Below, in pieces: positions 52,900-62,006 of a DNA stretch of 64,000 nt (its first letter is position 1; the number at the start of each line of letters is the position of its first letter). The position numbers and the translations under genes are program-made. The DNA is from Alphaproteobacteria bacterium (GTDB lineage: Bacteria; Pseudomonadota; Alphaproteobacteria; RF32; CAG-239): the NCBI GenBank assembly GCA_015062535.1, contig SUUK01000001.1, positions 133,917-197,916 on the forward strand, given 5' to 3'. The notes beneath the pieces were generated by a model. It saw only the letters and a program-made list of their open reading frames with translations, was not told the DNA's origin and did not search any database.

Positions 52900-54459
52900 C
52901 TATAAAGAAATATACCACCAAACAGTTTGCGAAACAATTGCAAACAATATTATGATTGTAACTAAGATTTGTTGAACAACTTTAGGCATATTTGTTAAGA
53001 ATCTTCCGATAATGCAACTTATAAGCAAAACTAAAATACCAACATATCTAAAGTCTTGATTACACATATATGGATGCTTTATACTAAACAAAATATGACC
53101 ACACAAAACGCTAAGGATTAAACACAATAAAAGCCAAGTATATTTGTTTTTATATTCTTTAATTGCAATATAGCCAAAGCTAGCAATAGATGTAGCAATA
53201 ACTATTTTATATAAAACAATCATTAGTTTTATAAGCCACATAATTTTTGCGCCTTTGTAAGAAAAATCCCATTGTCCAAATAGTGCAGTTTTGGTCATTG
53301 TTTCCCAAAGGTTAGACCCAAAATCATTGTAAAACATTCTTTCGTAAAAAAATGCTCTAAACGGAGAATACCTCTCCCATAAAGAATATTCCTCTAAACT
53401 CAAATGTGTTTGCGGTGGAACAGCATAAAATGAATAATCCAAAACAAAATATTGATATATAGGCCAAATGGAAATACCAAGCAAAATGAACACTGAAAAC
53501 TTAAAAATCTTAAAAAAAGTTTCTTTGTTTCTATTGTTATATAATTCAATTAAGAAAATATATGAAACCCCACCAAGCATAAGCACCCCAGAAAGTTTAA
53601 CTAAACAAGAAAGTGTAATAAAAACAAATATATAAAATAAATTTTCTTTTTTGTTTGTTTTTAAATATAGTAGCGAGTAATATATAACCATAGCTTGTAA
53701 TGGTAGCAATAGGGCATCATTATTAATAAATCCCGAAATTGCATTATATATTGGGAAAAATGAGATAAACAAAAGAGATACTCTATACAATATCCCATTA
53801 ATGTTAAGTAATTTTAATATCTTAGATGAAGCAATATAATACCATAACATATATGAAAGAGTAAAAATTTGCAACCCTTCATTAGCCGCTTCAACTGAAT
53901 TTGTTAAAAAAGTCCCGAGTTTGATGCCAATAGCTGCCAAAAAGAAGTGTAAAATAGGGTGGTATGTAGAATAACTTGGTCTAGATAAAAGAGGATTTTC
54001 TTGCCAAAACAAGAAGTTATTTTCTAAAATGTATTCAATGTAATTATAGCAAGATGGAAAATCGTATTGAACTTCCATTATTTTGGAATTTGAAATAAAT
54101 GATAAATTAAAGAAAATTGCGATGAAAATGATAAATTTTTCAAAAAACGCATCATCTTTATTGGAATTAAACCAATAAATTCCCCCCATGAAAGCAAGAA
54201 ATAAAGGAATAGTATAAATTTTTGTATTAACAAAAAAACTAATTCCCAAAACAACTATTCCAATAAATAGCTGGAATATTCGCTCAATTAGGTTTTGCTT
54301 GAATATGTTTAAAGACACTACAAATAAAATTAAAACACACAAATTTGCTAGCAAAATATCTAAATGATACTTAACACCAAGTAAAGTTGTTGTAAAAAAT
54401 AAAACAATCATAAATAAATAATTTTTTACTAAATATAAAGCATTCATAAGTATCCTCAA
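52900..54459 (-). CDS. GT-C-fold membrane glycosyltransferase candidate
   Basis: A 519-residue protein with about 12 membrane helices. A large outer loop (residues 125-170) after the second pair of helices has YDFPSCYNYIEYILENNFLFWQENP and the later YHPILHFFLAAIGIK, as in PMT/ArnT-like lipid-linked sugar transferases. No substrate can be named. The membrane helices and FINNDALLLPLQAM suggest the dolichyl-mannosyltransferase superfamily. An ATG four codons in is an alternative start. Confidence 0.65.
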   Translation of the reverse strand: MRILMNALYLVKNYLFMIVLFFTTTLLGVKYHLDILLANLCVLILFVVSLNIFKQNLIERIFQLFIGIVVLGISFFVNTKIYTIPLFLAFMGGIYWFNSNKDDAFFEKFIIFIAIFFNLSFISNSKIMEVQYDFPSCYNYIEYILENNFLFWQENPLLSRPSYSTYHPILHFFLAAIGIKLGTFLTNSVEAANEGLQIFTLSYMLWYYIASSKILKLLNINGILYRVSLLFISFFPIYNAISGFINNDALLLPLQAMVIYYSLLYLKTNKKENLFYIFVFITLSCLVKLSGVLMLGGVSYIFLIELYNNRNKETFFKIFKFSVFILLGISIWPIYQYFVLDYSFYAVPPQTHLSLEEYSLWERYSPFRAFFYERMFYNDFGSNLWETMTKTALFGQWDFSYKGAKIMWLIKLMIVLYKIVIATSIASFGYIAIKEYKNKYTWLLLCLILSVLCGHILFSIKHPYMCNQDFRYVGILVLLISCIIGRFLTNMPKVVQQILVTIIILFAIVSQTVWWYISL

Positions 54460-54550
54460 ATAGAAAAATCATTTAAATTCAGATAACAATCTTTTAAAAT
54501 TGAAGTCAAGGATAAAAAAATATTTACCAATATCAGGTATTAAAAAAATA

Positions 54551-54579
54551 TTGTAAAGTCTCAAAAAATGTGATAATAT
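54551..54579 (+). promoter_or_regulatory. promoter of the zincin-VWA gene
   Basis: TTGTAA at 54551-54556 and TAATAT at 54574-54579 with a 17-base spacer lie 33 bases before the ATG, which has a strong AGAGGAG site. Confidence 0.6.
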
Positions 54580-54611
54580 AATAAACATAGATAAAAAAAG
54601 AGGAGAAAAAA

Positions 54612-57600
54612 ATGTCTATTATTGATTTATCAAAAAGAAATGAAGAAGCAAAGATTTATCATATAAAAGAAATTACTGAACGTAACCTTAACAAAATACG
54701 TATATCTTTCTCAAAAGCATTTTTAAATCAAAATTTTAGAGAAAATTTAAAAATAGAAGAAATTAATAAATTTTTTGATGAATTAAAAAAAGAATTTGAT
54801 ACATCTAATGAATTAGATGTTTTTGCCTCCCATCAAGAAAACTTTGAGCATTTCTTAAAAACGGGTGATATAAAAACTCCGTTAAGTTTAAAAGATGAAA
54901 AATCGCAACTTTACTGGGGTATTGCACTTGGTTATTTAGCAGCACATCCTGAAATTCAACAATCTTGGGACCCAAAACATTATTTTGGACGTATGTCTCA
55001 ATCAACCCTGTGGAAGAGAATAGAAAACTCCTCATATATGCAAAAAGAATTAAAAAAACATGCATATATAATAAAAAGAAGTGTGGATAATCCCGAAACA
55101 AAAATTATGTGGTCAGAAATGGGGTATCCAAACATCAGTTACTGTTATGATAGATCTGAAAATGTTATCATTGATGACATGTTGTGGACATTGGTTTGCG
55201 GAACAGATGCCGCAGCAACAGCAATAAACCACGAAATTGCTCACTCTCAAGGAACACAATTTGTAGAAACCCCAAAAATGCTACAAATCAAAAAAGAACA
55301 AGAAGATTTAGTAAAAGAATTAGATGAAAAAAGTAAAGCAAAAGATGATGAAGGCTGGTTAAAAGCCGCAAAACAAGCAGAAAGAAAAAGAATAGAATAT
55401 CAATATCGCTTTAGATTTTTAGATGAATTAGAAAATATGTTTGCCAATAGATTTTCTGTAAATTTTGGCGGAAACTATGATAAAGCACATTTAAACGAGC
55501 TAGAAACCGTAATTAATTTAGGTGAGAAGTTCTTAACATCTAAAACCTTAAAAGAAGCAAGAGAAGAATTAGATGCATCAGCAGAAAAAAGAGTTCAGCA
55601 TGTAAAAGATATTGCACGAAATACTTTTTTTATGAATAACAATATTTTAAATAATGAAAAAGAGCTTCATTCTTTACATCTATATCCAGAACTTTTAGAT
55701 GGGCGTGATGAAAAAGGTGTGAAAATGGGGGCTGCAGAAGCTTTTGATAGAATAAAGGAAATTTGTCTCAAATTTGAAGAAAAACAGCCAAGTTTTATCT
55801 TAAAAGAGAGTAACCCTGGTCTTTATGCACTACGTATGTCTATGCTAAGTAAAGAACGTTGCAAGCTCGTAGATGAGTTTTTTGATATGTTTGTAGCTCA
55901 TCATATGGAAGAAATATATCAAAAAGCTGAAAATAAGGTAGAACAAAGTCTACAAGAAGCAAAAGAAAATCAACAAAATAGTCAAAGCACCCAAGGGCAA
56001 GGACAAAGTAGGGAGCAAAGTCAAAACGAGCAAAACCAAAGTCAAGGCCAAGGTCAAGGGCAAGGACAAAGTGGGGAGCAAAGTCAAAACGAGCAAAACC
56101 AAAGTCAAGGACAAGGTCAAGGGCAAAGTGGGGAGCAAAGTCAAAACGAGCAAAACCAAAGTCAAGGCCAAGGACAAGGTCAAGGGCAAAGTGGGGAGCG
56201 AAGTCAAAACGAGCAAAACCAAAGTCAAGGCCAAGGTCAAGGGCAAGGACAAAGTGGGGAGCAAAGTCAAAACGAGCAAAACCAAAGTCAAGGCCAAGGC
56301 CAAGGACAGAGCCAAAACGAGCAAGGAGAGGGGCAAGATCAAAGTTCCCAAGGGCAAGGACAAAGTGGGGAGCAAAGTCAAAGCGAGCAAAGAGATGGTC
56401 AAGGTCAAAGCCAAACTCAAGGAAACGATGGAAATTCTCAAAGTCAAGGAAGTTCTAGTCAAGGAAGCGACGGAAATTCTCAAGGGCAAAGCCAAGGTCA
56501 AGGACAAAATGGTCAATCTCAAGAAAGAGGGAGCTCTTCATCACCAAATTCTAGTAGCATAGACCCTAATAATATTGATGAAAATGGATACCCTTCAAGT
56601 GAGCAGTTTAAAATTGAACAAAATAAAAAACCTGGAGAAGGTGAATTAACAAGTGAACAAAAAAAGCAAGTAGGCGACAAAGCCTCTAATGTTGATGAAT
56701 TAGCAAAAGAAGCTGAAGAAACACTCTCTAAAGAAGAGTTACCTGAAAGAGAAAATGAAAATAATAAAAAACAAAGATCAGAGAAAACAACAGGTAGAAC
56801 TATGAGTCTAGAAGAATATCTTGCTGAATCTGAACAAAACAAAATGACAGCATCAAACATTGGTAAACCATCATATGGAGGTTCATCTGTTGGAAGAGAA
56901 TTGTATAAAGGTACTTATGACAAGTATATGGAGCGTATTGATCCATTTGCAGAGGATATAGCAAAAGTTAGACTTTTAATCGAAAAATTAATAACTCAAA
57001 AGAAATTAGATAGCTTAAAACAAGGTAAACAGCAAATAAAAAAAGTAAAGACGTTAACTCCAGAGCAGGGCGCAAGTACTCTAGATGTTAGAGCTCATAT
57101 AAATTTAATGAAAAAAATGAGAACAGGAGATCCAAGCCTAAATATAGACGATTTTAATCGTTTCAAAAGTAAAAGAAAATATAGCAAAGATGAGTTAATT
57201 GAAAAAGTAGAGCTTCAAGAAAGTAATATCGTAATTTTGCTAGATGATTCCGGTTCTATGTATGGTGCTCCTTTCCAAAGTGCATTAAATACAGCATGCA
57301 TACTTTATGAAGCCTCAAGAAAAATAAAAGAAGTAAATGTATTTGTATATGCTATGGGAGACAGCTATCATTCAGATGCTCTTCCTATTGCAATTCCAGG
57401 AATGACAACCAAACAAATTGCTGAGAATTTAGATTCAATAGGCTCTAGTGGTTGTAATGACTCAATTTTCCCAGCCTTAGAAATGGGACTAAAAGATGTA
57501 ACCGACCATATGGCTAAAAAACCATCAGATATATGTGGGTTTACTCATATATTTGCATTAACCGATGGTTATAATGGAGACTATACATATAGAGATGGTG

Positions 57601-57914
57601 ATAAGTGTTTAGAAATTTTACTAAATGGCAATCCTCAATTAACTATTGATTTCTTCTTTACAGGAACAAATGATAATAATTATATGCGAAGTTTCCTTAA
57701 TAAGAAAAAAGCCGAAGGTTCAACACAAATAGATAGCGTTGAGGGGATATTTGCAGACAATAAACCTTTGGGTGAAAAAATTTCTGAAATTTTATTAAAA
57801 AGAATGCAAGTAAGTAAAGTAAAAGAACCTCAAACCAACGAACTTAAGCAAAAATTAATAAAAGATAGTGTACAACAAATGTCAAAGGTAGAAAGGACAG
57901 GACATTTTTACTAA
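54612..57914 (+). CDS. zincin and VWA domain protein with a Gln/Gly/Ser repeat linker
   Basis: A 1100-residue cytoplasmic protein without a signal peptide. Residues 1-450 are helical and hold a zinc-peptidase-like motif INHEIAHSQG (His207, Glu208, His211) with a possible third ligand in LDELENMFANRF. Residues 455-650 are repeats of Gln, Gly, Ser and Asn-Glu. Residues 860-1075 are a VWA domain of CobT type with an intact MIDAS, DDSGSM (Asp878, Ser880, Ser882), and ALTDGYNGDYTY. The MoxR-like ATPase gene lies 68 bases downstream, so this is probably its VWA partner. The zincin-VWA fusion is one I do not know by name. Magnesium or zinc insertion into a client is inference. Confidence 0.85.
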   Translation: MSIIDLSKRNEEAKIYHIKEITERNLNKIRISFSKAFLNQNFRENLKIEEINKFFDELKKEFDTSNELDVFASHQENFEHFLKTGDIKTPLSLKDEKSQLYWGIALGYLAAHPEIQQSWDPKHYFGRMSQSTLWKRIENSSYMQKELKKHAYIIKRSVDNPETKIMWSEMGYPNISYCYDRSENVIIDDMLWTLVCGTDAAATAINHEIAHSQGTQFVETPKMLQIKKEQEDLVKELDEKSKAKDDEGWLKAAKQAERKRIEYQYRFRFLDELENMFANRFSVNFGGNYDKAHLNELETVINLGEKFLTSKTLKEAREELDASAEKRVQHVKDIARNTFFMNNNILNNEKELHSLHLYPELLDGRDEKGVKMGAAEAFDRIKEICLKFEEKQPSFILKESNPGLYALRMSMLSKERCKLVDEFFDMFVAHHMEEIYQKAENKVEQSLQEAKENQQNSQSTQGQGQSREQSQNEQNQSQGQGQGQGQSGEQSQNEQNQSQGQGQGQSGEQSQNEQNQSQGQGQGQGQSGERSQNEQNQSQGQGQGQGQSGEQSQNEQNQSQGQGQGQSQNEQGEGQDQSSQGQGQSGEQSQSEQRDGQGQSQTQGNDGNSQSQGSSSQGSDGNSQGQSQGQGQNGQSQERGSSSSPNSSSIDPNNIDENGYPSSEQFKIEQNKKPGEGELTSEQKKQVGDKASNVDELAKEAEETLSKEELPERENENNKKQRSEKTTGRTMSLEEYLAESEQNKMTASNIGKPSYGGSSVGRELYKGTYDKYMERIDPFAEDIAKVRLLIEKLITQKKLDSLKQGKQQIKKVKTLTPEQGASTLDVRAHINLMKKMRTGDPSLNIDDFNRFKSKRKYSKDELIEKVELQESNIVILLDDSGSMYGAPFQSALNTACILYEASRKIKEVNVFVYAMGDSYHSDALPIAIPGMTTKQIAENLDSIGSSGCNDSIFPALEMGLKDVTDHMAKKPSDICGFTHIFALTDGYNGDYTYRDGDKCLEILLNGNPQLTIDFFFTGTNDNNYMRSFLNKKKAEGSTQIDSVEGIFADNKPLGEKISEILLKRMQVSKVKEPQTNELKQKLIKDSVQQMSKVERTGHFY
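55976..56560 (+). repeat. Gln/Gly/Ser-rich coding repeat
   Basis: About six copies of a roughly 60-bp unit (related to GGGCAAGGACAAAGTGGGGAG plus AGTCAAAACGAGCAAAACC) code for blocks of QGQGQSGEQSQNEQNQS. Lengths vary through gain or loss of CAAGGN hexamers. It is clearly richer in G and C than the flanking gene, and prone to length change. Confidence 0.9.
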
Positions 57915-57922
57915 TAAATTTA

Positions 57923-57951
57923 TTGTATAAAGCAAAATTTTATGATAAAAT
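57923..57951 (+). promoter_or_regulatory. promoter of the MoxR-like ATPase gene
   Basis: TTGTAT at 57923-57928 and TAAAAT at 57946-57951 are 17 bases apart in the 68-base gap, so this gene can be read apart from the VWA gene. Confidence 0.5.
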
Positions 57952-57982
57952 AAAGATAATATAAGAAAAAAAGGAGAGAGCA

Positions 57983-60676
57983 ATGAGTAATGTATATCTA
58001 CACAAAATAGGAACAAAAAAGTATCCAATTCCTGTAGGTTTTAAAAAAGAAGTAGAAAAAGGCCTTGATGGAAAAGAACGTGAAGTTATAAAGGTAAAGT
58101 GGCTCGCTGATGATAAAAAACCTCTATATGTTCCTACAATGCGAGAGGATACAACAGAGCAAATTTACGGTAGATTTATAAGAGAAGTTGTGTCAGACCC
58201 AAACCTTTTACCTGATATGGTGGAAATTATGACAAGGTTGGATGAACGAAGAACACCTGCTAAAACTAAGAGTTATGCATATACTACAATTGGTGCTCCA
58301 GGTAATGGTAAAACATATTTAATGAAAGCATTTGGACGCTTACTTCATGAAAAGGGTGCGATAGTTCTTGAATGTAAAAACTTAAAAGACCCTGAACAAG
58401 TATATAAAAGAACTGAAATTGGTGTAAATAAAGTTGCAAAGAAAAATAAAATTGATGCTCACCTTAAATATTTACACAAAACAGGTAGTGAATTATCTTC
58501 AGAATCATTAGCATATCTTGTAAATGCACTAGGTGTGGATAGCCAAGGTGATAGTGTTGTTTCTCAAGAAAAAAGAGACAATGGTAAAACTCGCATTTCA
58601 ATAGACTGGGCATCAATTAACGAATCTCCAGACTATATTGAAATGATTTGCGATAAATTTATGGCAATGGAAGGCATTACCTATGATAAAGATAGCTCTA
58701 ATTCAATTGGTATTGGTACATCAAATGGCCCATTAATTAATGCCTTAGATCCAGATCATCCAGACTTTGGACGTATAGTTCTTCTTGATGAGTATAACAG
58801 ACTTCCAGAAGGTGAAGGGTTGCTTTCTGTTGAGGCATTTATGTCAGAGGCAGGAGCTGATAGATTAAAACTATCAGGTGGTGATGATAAAGAATATACT
58901 TTTGAAAGAAGTGCAATTCCTCAAACATTTATGTATCTTGCAACAGGTAACCAAGCACAAGATAATATGGGTATGAGCGCAAGGGAAGATAGTCTTCCAG
59001 AGCTTTCTCGTAAAGGTTCTGGTATTGATATAAGAACAATATCTAACCCTCAAAAAGAAGACTTTATCTCAAGAACATTAAAGCACTTTACTGGCGTTCC
59101 TACATATTATATTCATATGCTAAACTCAGAGGCTTATGAAACAAACCCATCAAAACTAAGTGCTAAAGTTAAATATTTTAGAGAAGTTGGTTTAACAGAA
59201 GAAGAAAAGAAAGAAATTCCTGCAGAAGAAAAATTTAACATCAAGCATATCGATAGAACCGTAAAAACAGGAATTGCAGTAGGATCTTTATTGTATGAAG
59301 CAGATCAATTAATTCAAACAATGGCAGAAGATGAAAGTTTAGCATCAGGTTATACTAATTATCTATCTAAAAAAGCTCTTGTCGATTTGCGTTATATCTT
59401 TAAGTTATATCAACATTCAAAAATTGATAAAATAGAAGGATCTTCGGATGAGGCTGTTTTAGATAGTCTTGGTATTGGCGAAGAGGATATGTCAGACTTT
59501 GATGTAAAATCAGAGCAAGAAAAAGCTATCAAAACTATGGATAGGGCAAAAGCTCTAACTAAAGGTACAGATTTTGGACAAGAAATTTTAAGCAAATTAC
59601 ATGAAATGTTCTATCCAGCGGATTTAAGCGAAAAATTAAAAGGCGCAGCTAATAAAGAAGATACTGTTCAAAAAATAGATGAAGCATGGTCTCAATTTAT
59701 AGAAATAGCTAAAGGTCTTAAATTTGAATTTGCAGGCTATCATGGAAAAGATAGTGTTGAAGATACATTCAATGCTAAACCAGAAGATTTTCCAGATCAC
59801 GCATTAAGTGGTGTAAAATCTGTGCTTATAGAATCAATTAATGATGAATATAACCAAAATTATTCAATGTCAGACGTAATTGATGATGAAGCATTGGATT
59901 TAGCCTTAAAATCTTTGGCAAATGATGATGATTTAAGTGGAATGATTGCCGTTCCAAACTTCAATACAGATTATCAAAGCGAAGATAATTTAATTGAAAA
60001 ACCGATAAAAAGGTTAGTAATTGAACAAAAAGATGGTATTGATGAAGACAAACGTGAAGAGCTAGTTACAGTTCGTGAGTTTATGTCATCATTAATGATT
60101 AAGCAAACCAGAGATTTTAATGTTAAAAAACTTAGTAAAGAGAGTGTTCCTGATACAGCTAAAGCTCTTTGCACAGATAAAGATGCTCTTGCTATAGCAA
60201 ATGGTAGTCATGAGAGATATTTTGTTACAACAGTTGCTCTAAATGATATAGATAATCAAAAAGTAGGGCTTGCCCACGTATTCTTTGATAAGGACACTCA
60301 AAGAACATTAATGTTAACAGACTTTAGTGTGAAGCAAAGCGACTTAGAACGTCTACAAAAAAATGATATAACATTTGTAAATATTAATGAAATTAAACAA
60401 ACATCTGAAGCAAATGCTATTGCAGATAGCCTACTTAGCTCTATGGATTGCAAAGGAAAAGGCAGTATTGTTAGTAGCTTAGTTAATGCATCATTAATGA
60501 GGATTTCACCAGAATCAATGGTAACAGTGCCAGAATCTTCTGTAGCGCCATTCATTGATTTTGCTCTTAAACCAAAATGTATAGATGAAGAATCAAGAAA
60601 ACAAATAAAATGTATTCATCTAACCAAAAAAGAGTATCAATATGTTCAAACAAAAACAAATGACCAAGGGAGATAG
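57983..60676 (+). CDS. MoxR-like AAA+ ATPase
   Basis: An 897-residue ATPase. Walker A is GAPGNGKT (104-111), Walker B is RIVLLDEYNRLPEGEG (Asp269, Glu270; the DExNR form is the MoxR signature), and the sensor 1 region is FMYLATGNQAQDNMG. The arginine finger region DSLPELSRKGSGIDI follows. After the AAA lid, residues 400-897 are an extended helical C-terminal part of unknown fold. MoxR ATPases pair with VWA proteins (RavA-ViaA, CoxD-CoxE) to remodel or insert metal into clients. AAAGGAGA precedes the start, and the small gene next door starts 3 bases after its stop. Confidence 0.9.
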   Translation: MSNVYLHKIGTKKYPIPVGFKKEVEKGLDGKEREVIKVKWLADDKKPLYVPTMREDTTEQIYGRFIREVVSDPNLLPDMVEIMTRLDERRTPAKTKSYAYTTIGAPGNGKTYLMKAFGRLLHEKGAIVLECKNLKDPEQVYKRTEIGVNKVAKKNKIDAHLKYLHKTGSELSSESLAYLVNALGVDSQGDSVVSQEKRDNGKTRISIDWASINESPDYIEMICDKFMAMEGITYDKDSSNSIGIGTSNGPLINALDPDHPDFGRIVLLDEYNRLPEGEGLLSVEAFMSEAGADRLKLSGGDDKEYTFERSAIPQTFMYLATGNQAQDNMGMSAREDSLPELSRKGSGIDIRTISNPQKEDFISRTLKHFTGVPTYYIHMLNSEAYETNPSKLSAKVKYFREVGLTEEEKKEIPAEEKFNIKHIDRTVKTGIAVGSLLYEADQLIQTMAEDESLASGYTNYLSKKALVDLRYIFKLYQHSKIDKIEGSSDEAVLDSLGIGEEDMSDFDVKSEQEKAIKTMDRAKALTKGTDFGQEILSKLHEMFYPADLSEKLKGAANKEDTVQKIDEAWSQFIEIAKGLKFEFAGYHGKDSVEDTFNAKPEDFPDHALSGVKSVLIESINDEYNQNYSMSDVIDDEALDLALKSLANDDDLSGMIAVPNFNTDYQSEDNLIEKPIKRLVIEQKDGIDEDKREELVTVREFMSSLMIKQTRDFNVKKLSKESVPDTAKALCTDKDALAIANGSHERYFVTTVALNDIDNQKVGLAHVFFDKDTQRTLMLTDFSVKQSDLERLQKNDITFVNINEIKQTSEANAIADSLLSSMDCKGKGSIVSSLVNASLMRISPESMVTVPESSVAPFIDFALKPKCIDEESRKQIKCIHLTKKEYQYVQTKTNDQGR

Positions 60677-60679
60677 ATT

Positions 60680-60991
60680 ATGGAAAAACGTTTTAATAGA
60701 GATGAAATAGAGACTATTATGCTACAAACAGTAATGGCTCGCCCACATAGCATTGTACATGAGTATAAAATCTATCATGTTGCAAATAAAGTAGAAGAAG
60801 AGGTTATAAAAAACATCAAAGGCTATAAAGAAGCAACATCTCTAACAGAGCTTGAAGAAGCTGTAAATGATAAAGATGTTAAAGGAGTATTTATTCCAGA
60901 ATATGCATCTATAACATCTCAAGGTATAAAATCTGTCTTAAATAGAACCTCATTATTAAAAAACATTTATTGCGCCTTTGAATTGCAATAA
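60680..60991 (+). CDS. small acidic protein of the MoxR operon
   Basis: A 103-residue soluble protein, mixed alpha-beta (ETIMLQTVMARPHSIVHEYKIYHV, VKGVFIPEYASITSQGIKSVL), with no recognised family. It starts three bases after the ATPase stop, behind AAGGGAG, and ends at a terminator, so it is the last gene of that transcript. Its strict coupling suggests a structural or adaptor role with the ATPase. Confidence 0.75.
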   Translation: MEKRFNRDEIETIMLQTVMARPHSIVHEYKIYHVANKVEEEVIKNIKGYKEATSLTELEEAVNDKDVKGVFIPEYASITSQGIKSVLNRTSLLKNIYCAFELQ

Positions 60992-61000
60992 TATACAAAA

Positions 61001-61028
61001 AAAAGCTGGGATTTCCCAGCTTTTTTTA
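61001..61028. terminator. bidirectional terminator
   Basis: A perfect 12-bp stem AAAAAGCTGGGA / TCCCAGCTTTTT with a two-base loop ends the MoxR operon and the converging gene. Confidence 0.9.
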
Positions 61029-61038
61029 CGTCTTTTGC

Positions 61039-61776
61039 CTAACTTGGAAAAATTCCCAAAGATTTGTTCACATCATCGATGAAATCTTTCTTTAGTTTTT
61101 TAACCCTAGAAACATAGGTGACAAACATTTTTCTAAAGGCGCAATAGTCAGGACCCATTCCTTCAAAAAAATGTTCTGAAAAGCCAATCGCTTCAATCCC
61201 TTTAATAACATCACAATTCTTATCTGTTGACATAACATTAATATATCCAGATATATTAAAGCTAGCAACCGCAAAAATTGTTCGCTCAAACTGGCTATCT
61301 ACAAAGAAGTTAAGAAGCTTATCAAACATTTTTCCGTCTATATCCTCTTCAAAGTTAAAGACAAAAGAATAACTCTTGATAATCTCCATAACCAAGCCAT
61401 AAGAGTGGCAGCTTATAAGCTCTTTATTAAGATACGGCCAAGCATAGATTTCCATCTTTGCTTCTTCTGAACAAAGTGATAAATCACAAATAACTCCAAA
61501 GAATTCTTTGTCGATATCCGAAATCAGAAGAGATAAAAACTTTTCAGCGATAAAAGGGGAAAGCACCTTTACCTTAGTGAGCTTAAAAGCATGAAGATTG
61601 TCTTTTTCATTAAAATCATCATATCTCTTTAACGCTATAGAGGCATCTTTGTTTCTAAGAAAACTATGATACCACAAAGGGTTTTGTTTCCACGTGGCAA
61701 GAATGTCTCGAGCCTCATCACACGTGAGCGTTCTTGACCTGTCAAGAAGTAGCTCTTTAATCTCGTTGTACAACAT
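61039..61776 (-). CDS. helical protein of unknown function, probable import
   Basis: A 245-residue all-alpha protein without signal peptide or membrane segment and without a known family. Short helix pairs (KFLSLLISDIDKEFFGVICDLS, FFVDSQFERTIFAVASFN) resemble the repeat proteins at 15806 and 20275. The ATG follows an A/T-rich leader with no SD, and codon use is richer in G and C than the neighbouring MoxR operon. TTGACA-N17-TAAAAG upstream could be a sigma-70 promoter. Converging terminators frame it. Confidence 0.7.
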   Translation of the reverse strand: MLYNEIKELLLDRSRTLTCDEARDILATWKQNPLWYHSFLRNKDASIALKRYDDFNEKDNLHAFKLTKVKVLSPFIAEKFLSLLISDIDKEFFGVICDLSLCSEEAKMEIYAWPYLNKELISCHSYGLVMEIIKSYSFVFNFEEDIDGKMFDKLLNFFVDSQFERTIFAVASFNISGYINVMSTDKNCDVIKGIEAIGFSEHFFEGMGPDYCAFRKMFVTYVSRVKKLKKDFIDDVNKSLGIFPS

Positions 61777-62006
61777 AATTTAAGTATAAAATAATTTTTA
61801 AGCTCTTCTCTTTTATTAGAAAAATATCATATTGTCAACATATTTGTAGACAAAAAAGTAGCATAAAGACAAAAAACTATTGATTTTTAATTATAAACCA
61901 ATAAAATACGAACCGAAAAAATCTTATTGTGCAACAAAATTATGTTATTTATTGTTATAAATTAATAGTTTATTTGTCTAAAGTGAAAATTAAAAAATAC
62001 AAAATT

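Noticed and set aside
55950-56522. A 190-codon minus-strand frame rich in Leu and Thr that looks like a membrane protein
   Set aside because: It is the complement of the CAA/GGN-rich repeat inside the zincin-VWA gene; the opposite strand is clearly coding.
54612-57914. CobT cobaltochelatase subunit
   Set aside because: The VWA half resembles CobT, but the zincin half, the repeat linker and the lack of any cobalamin gene nearby argue against cobalt insertion into cobalamin.
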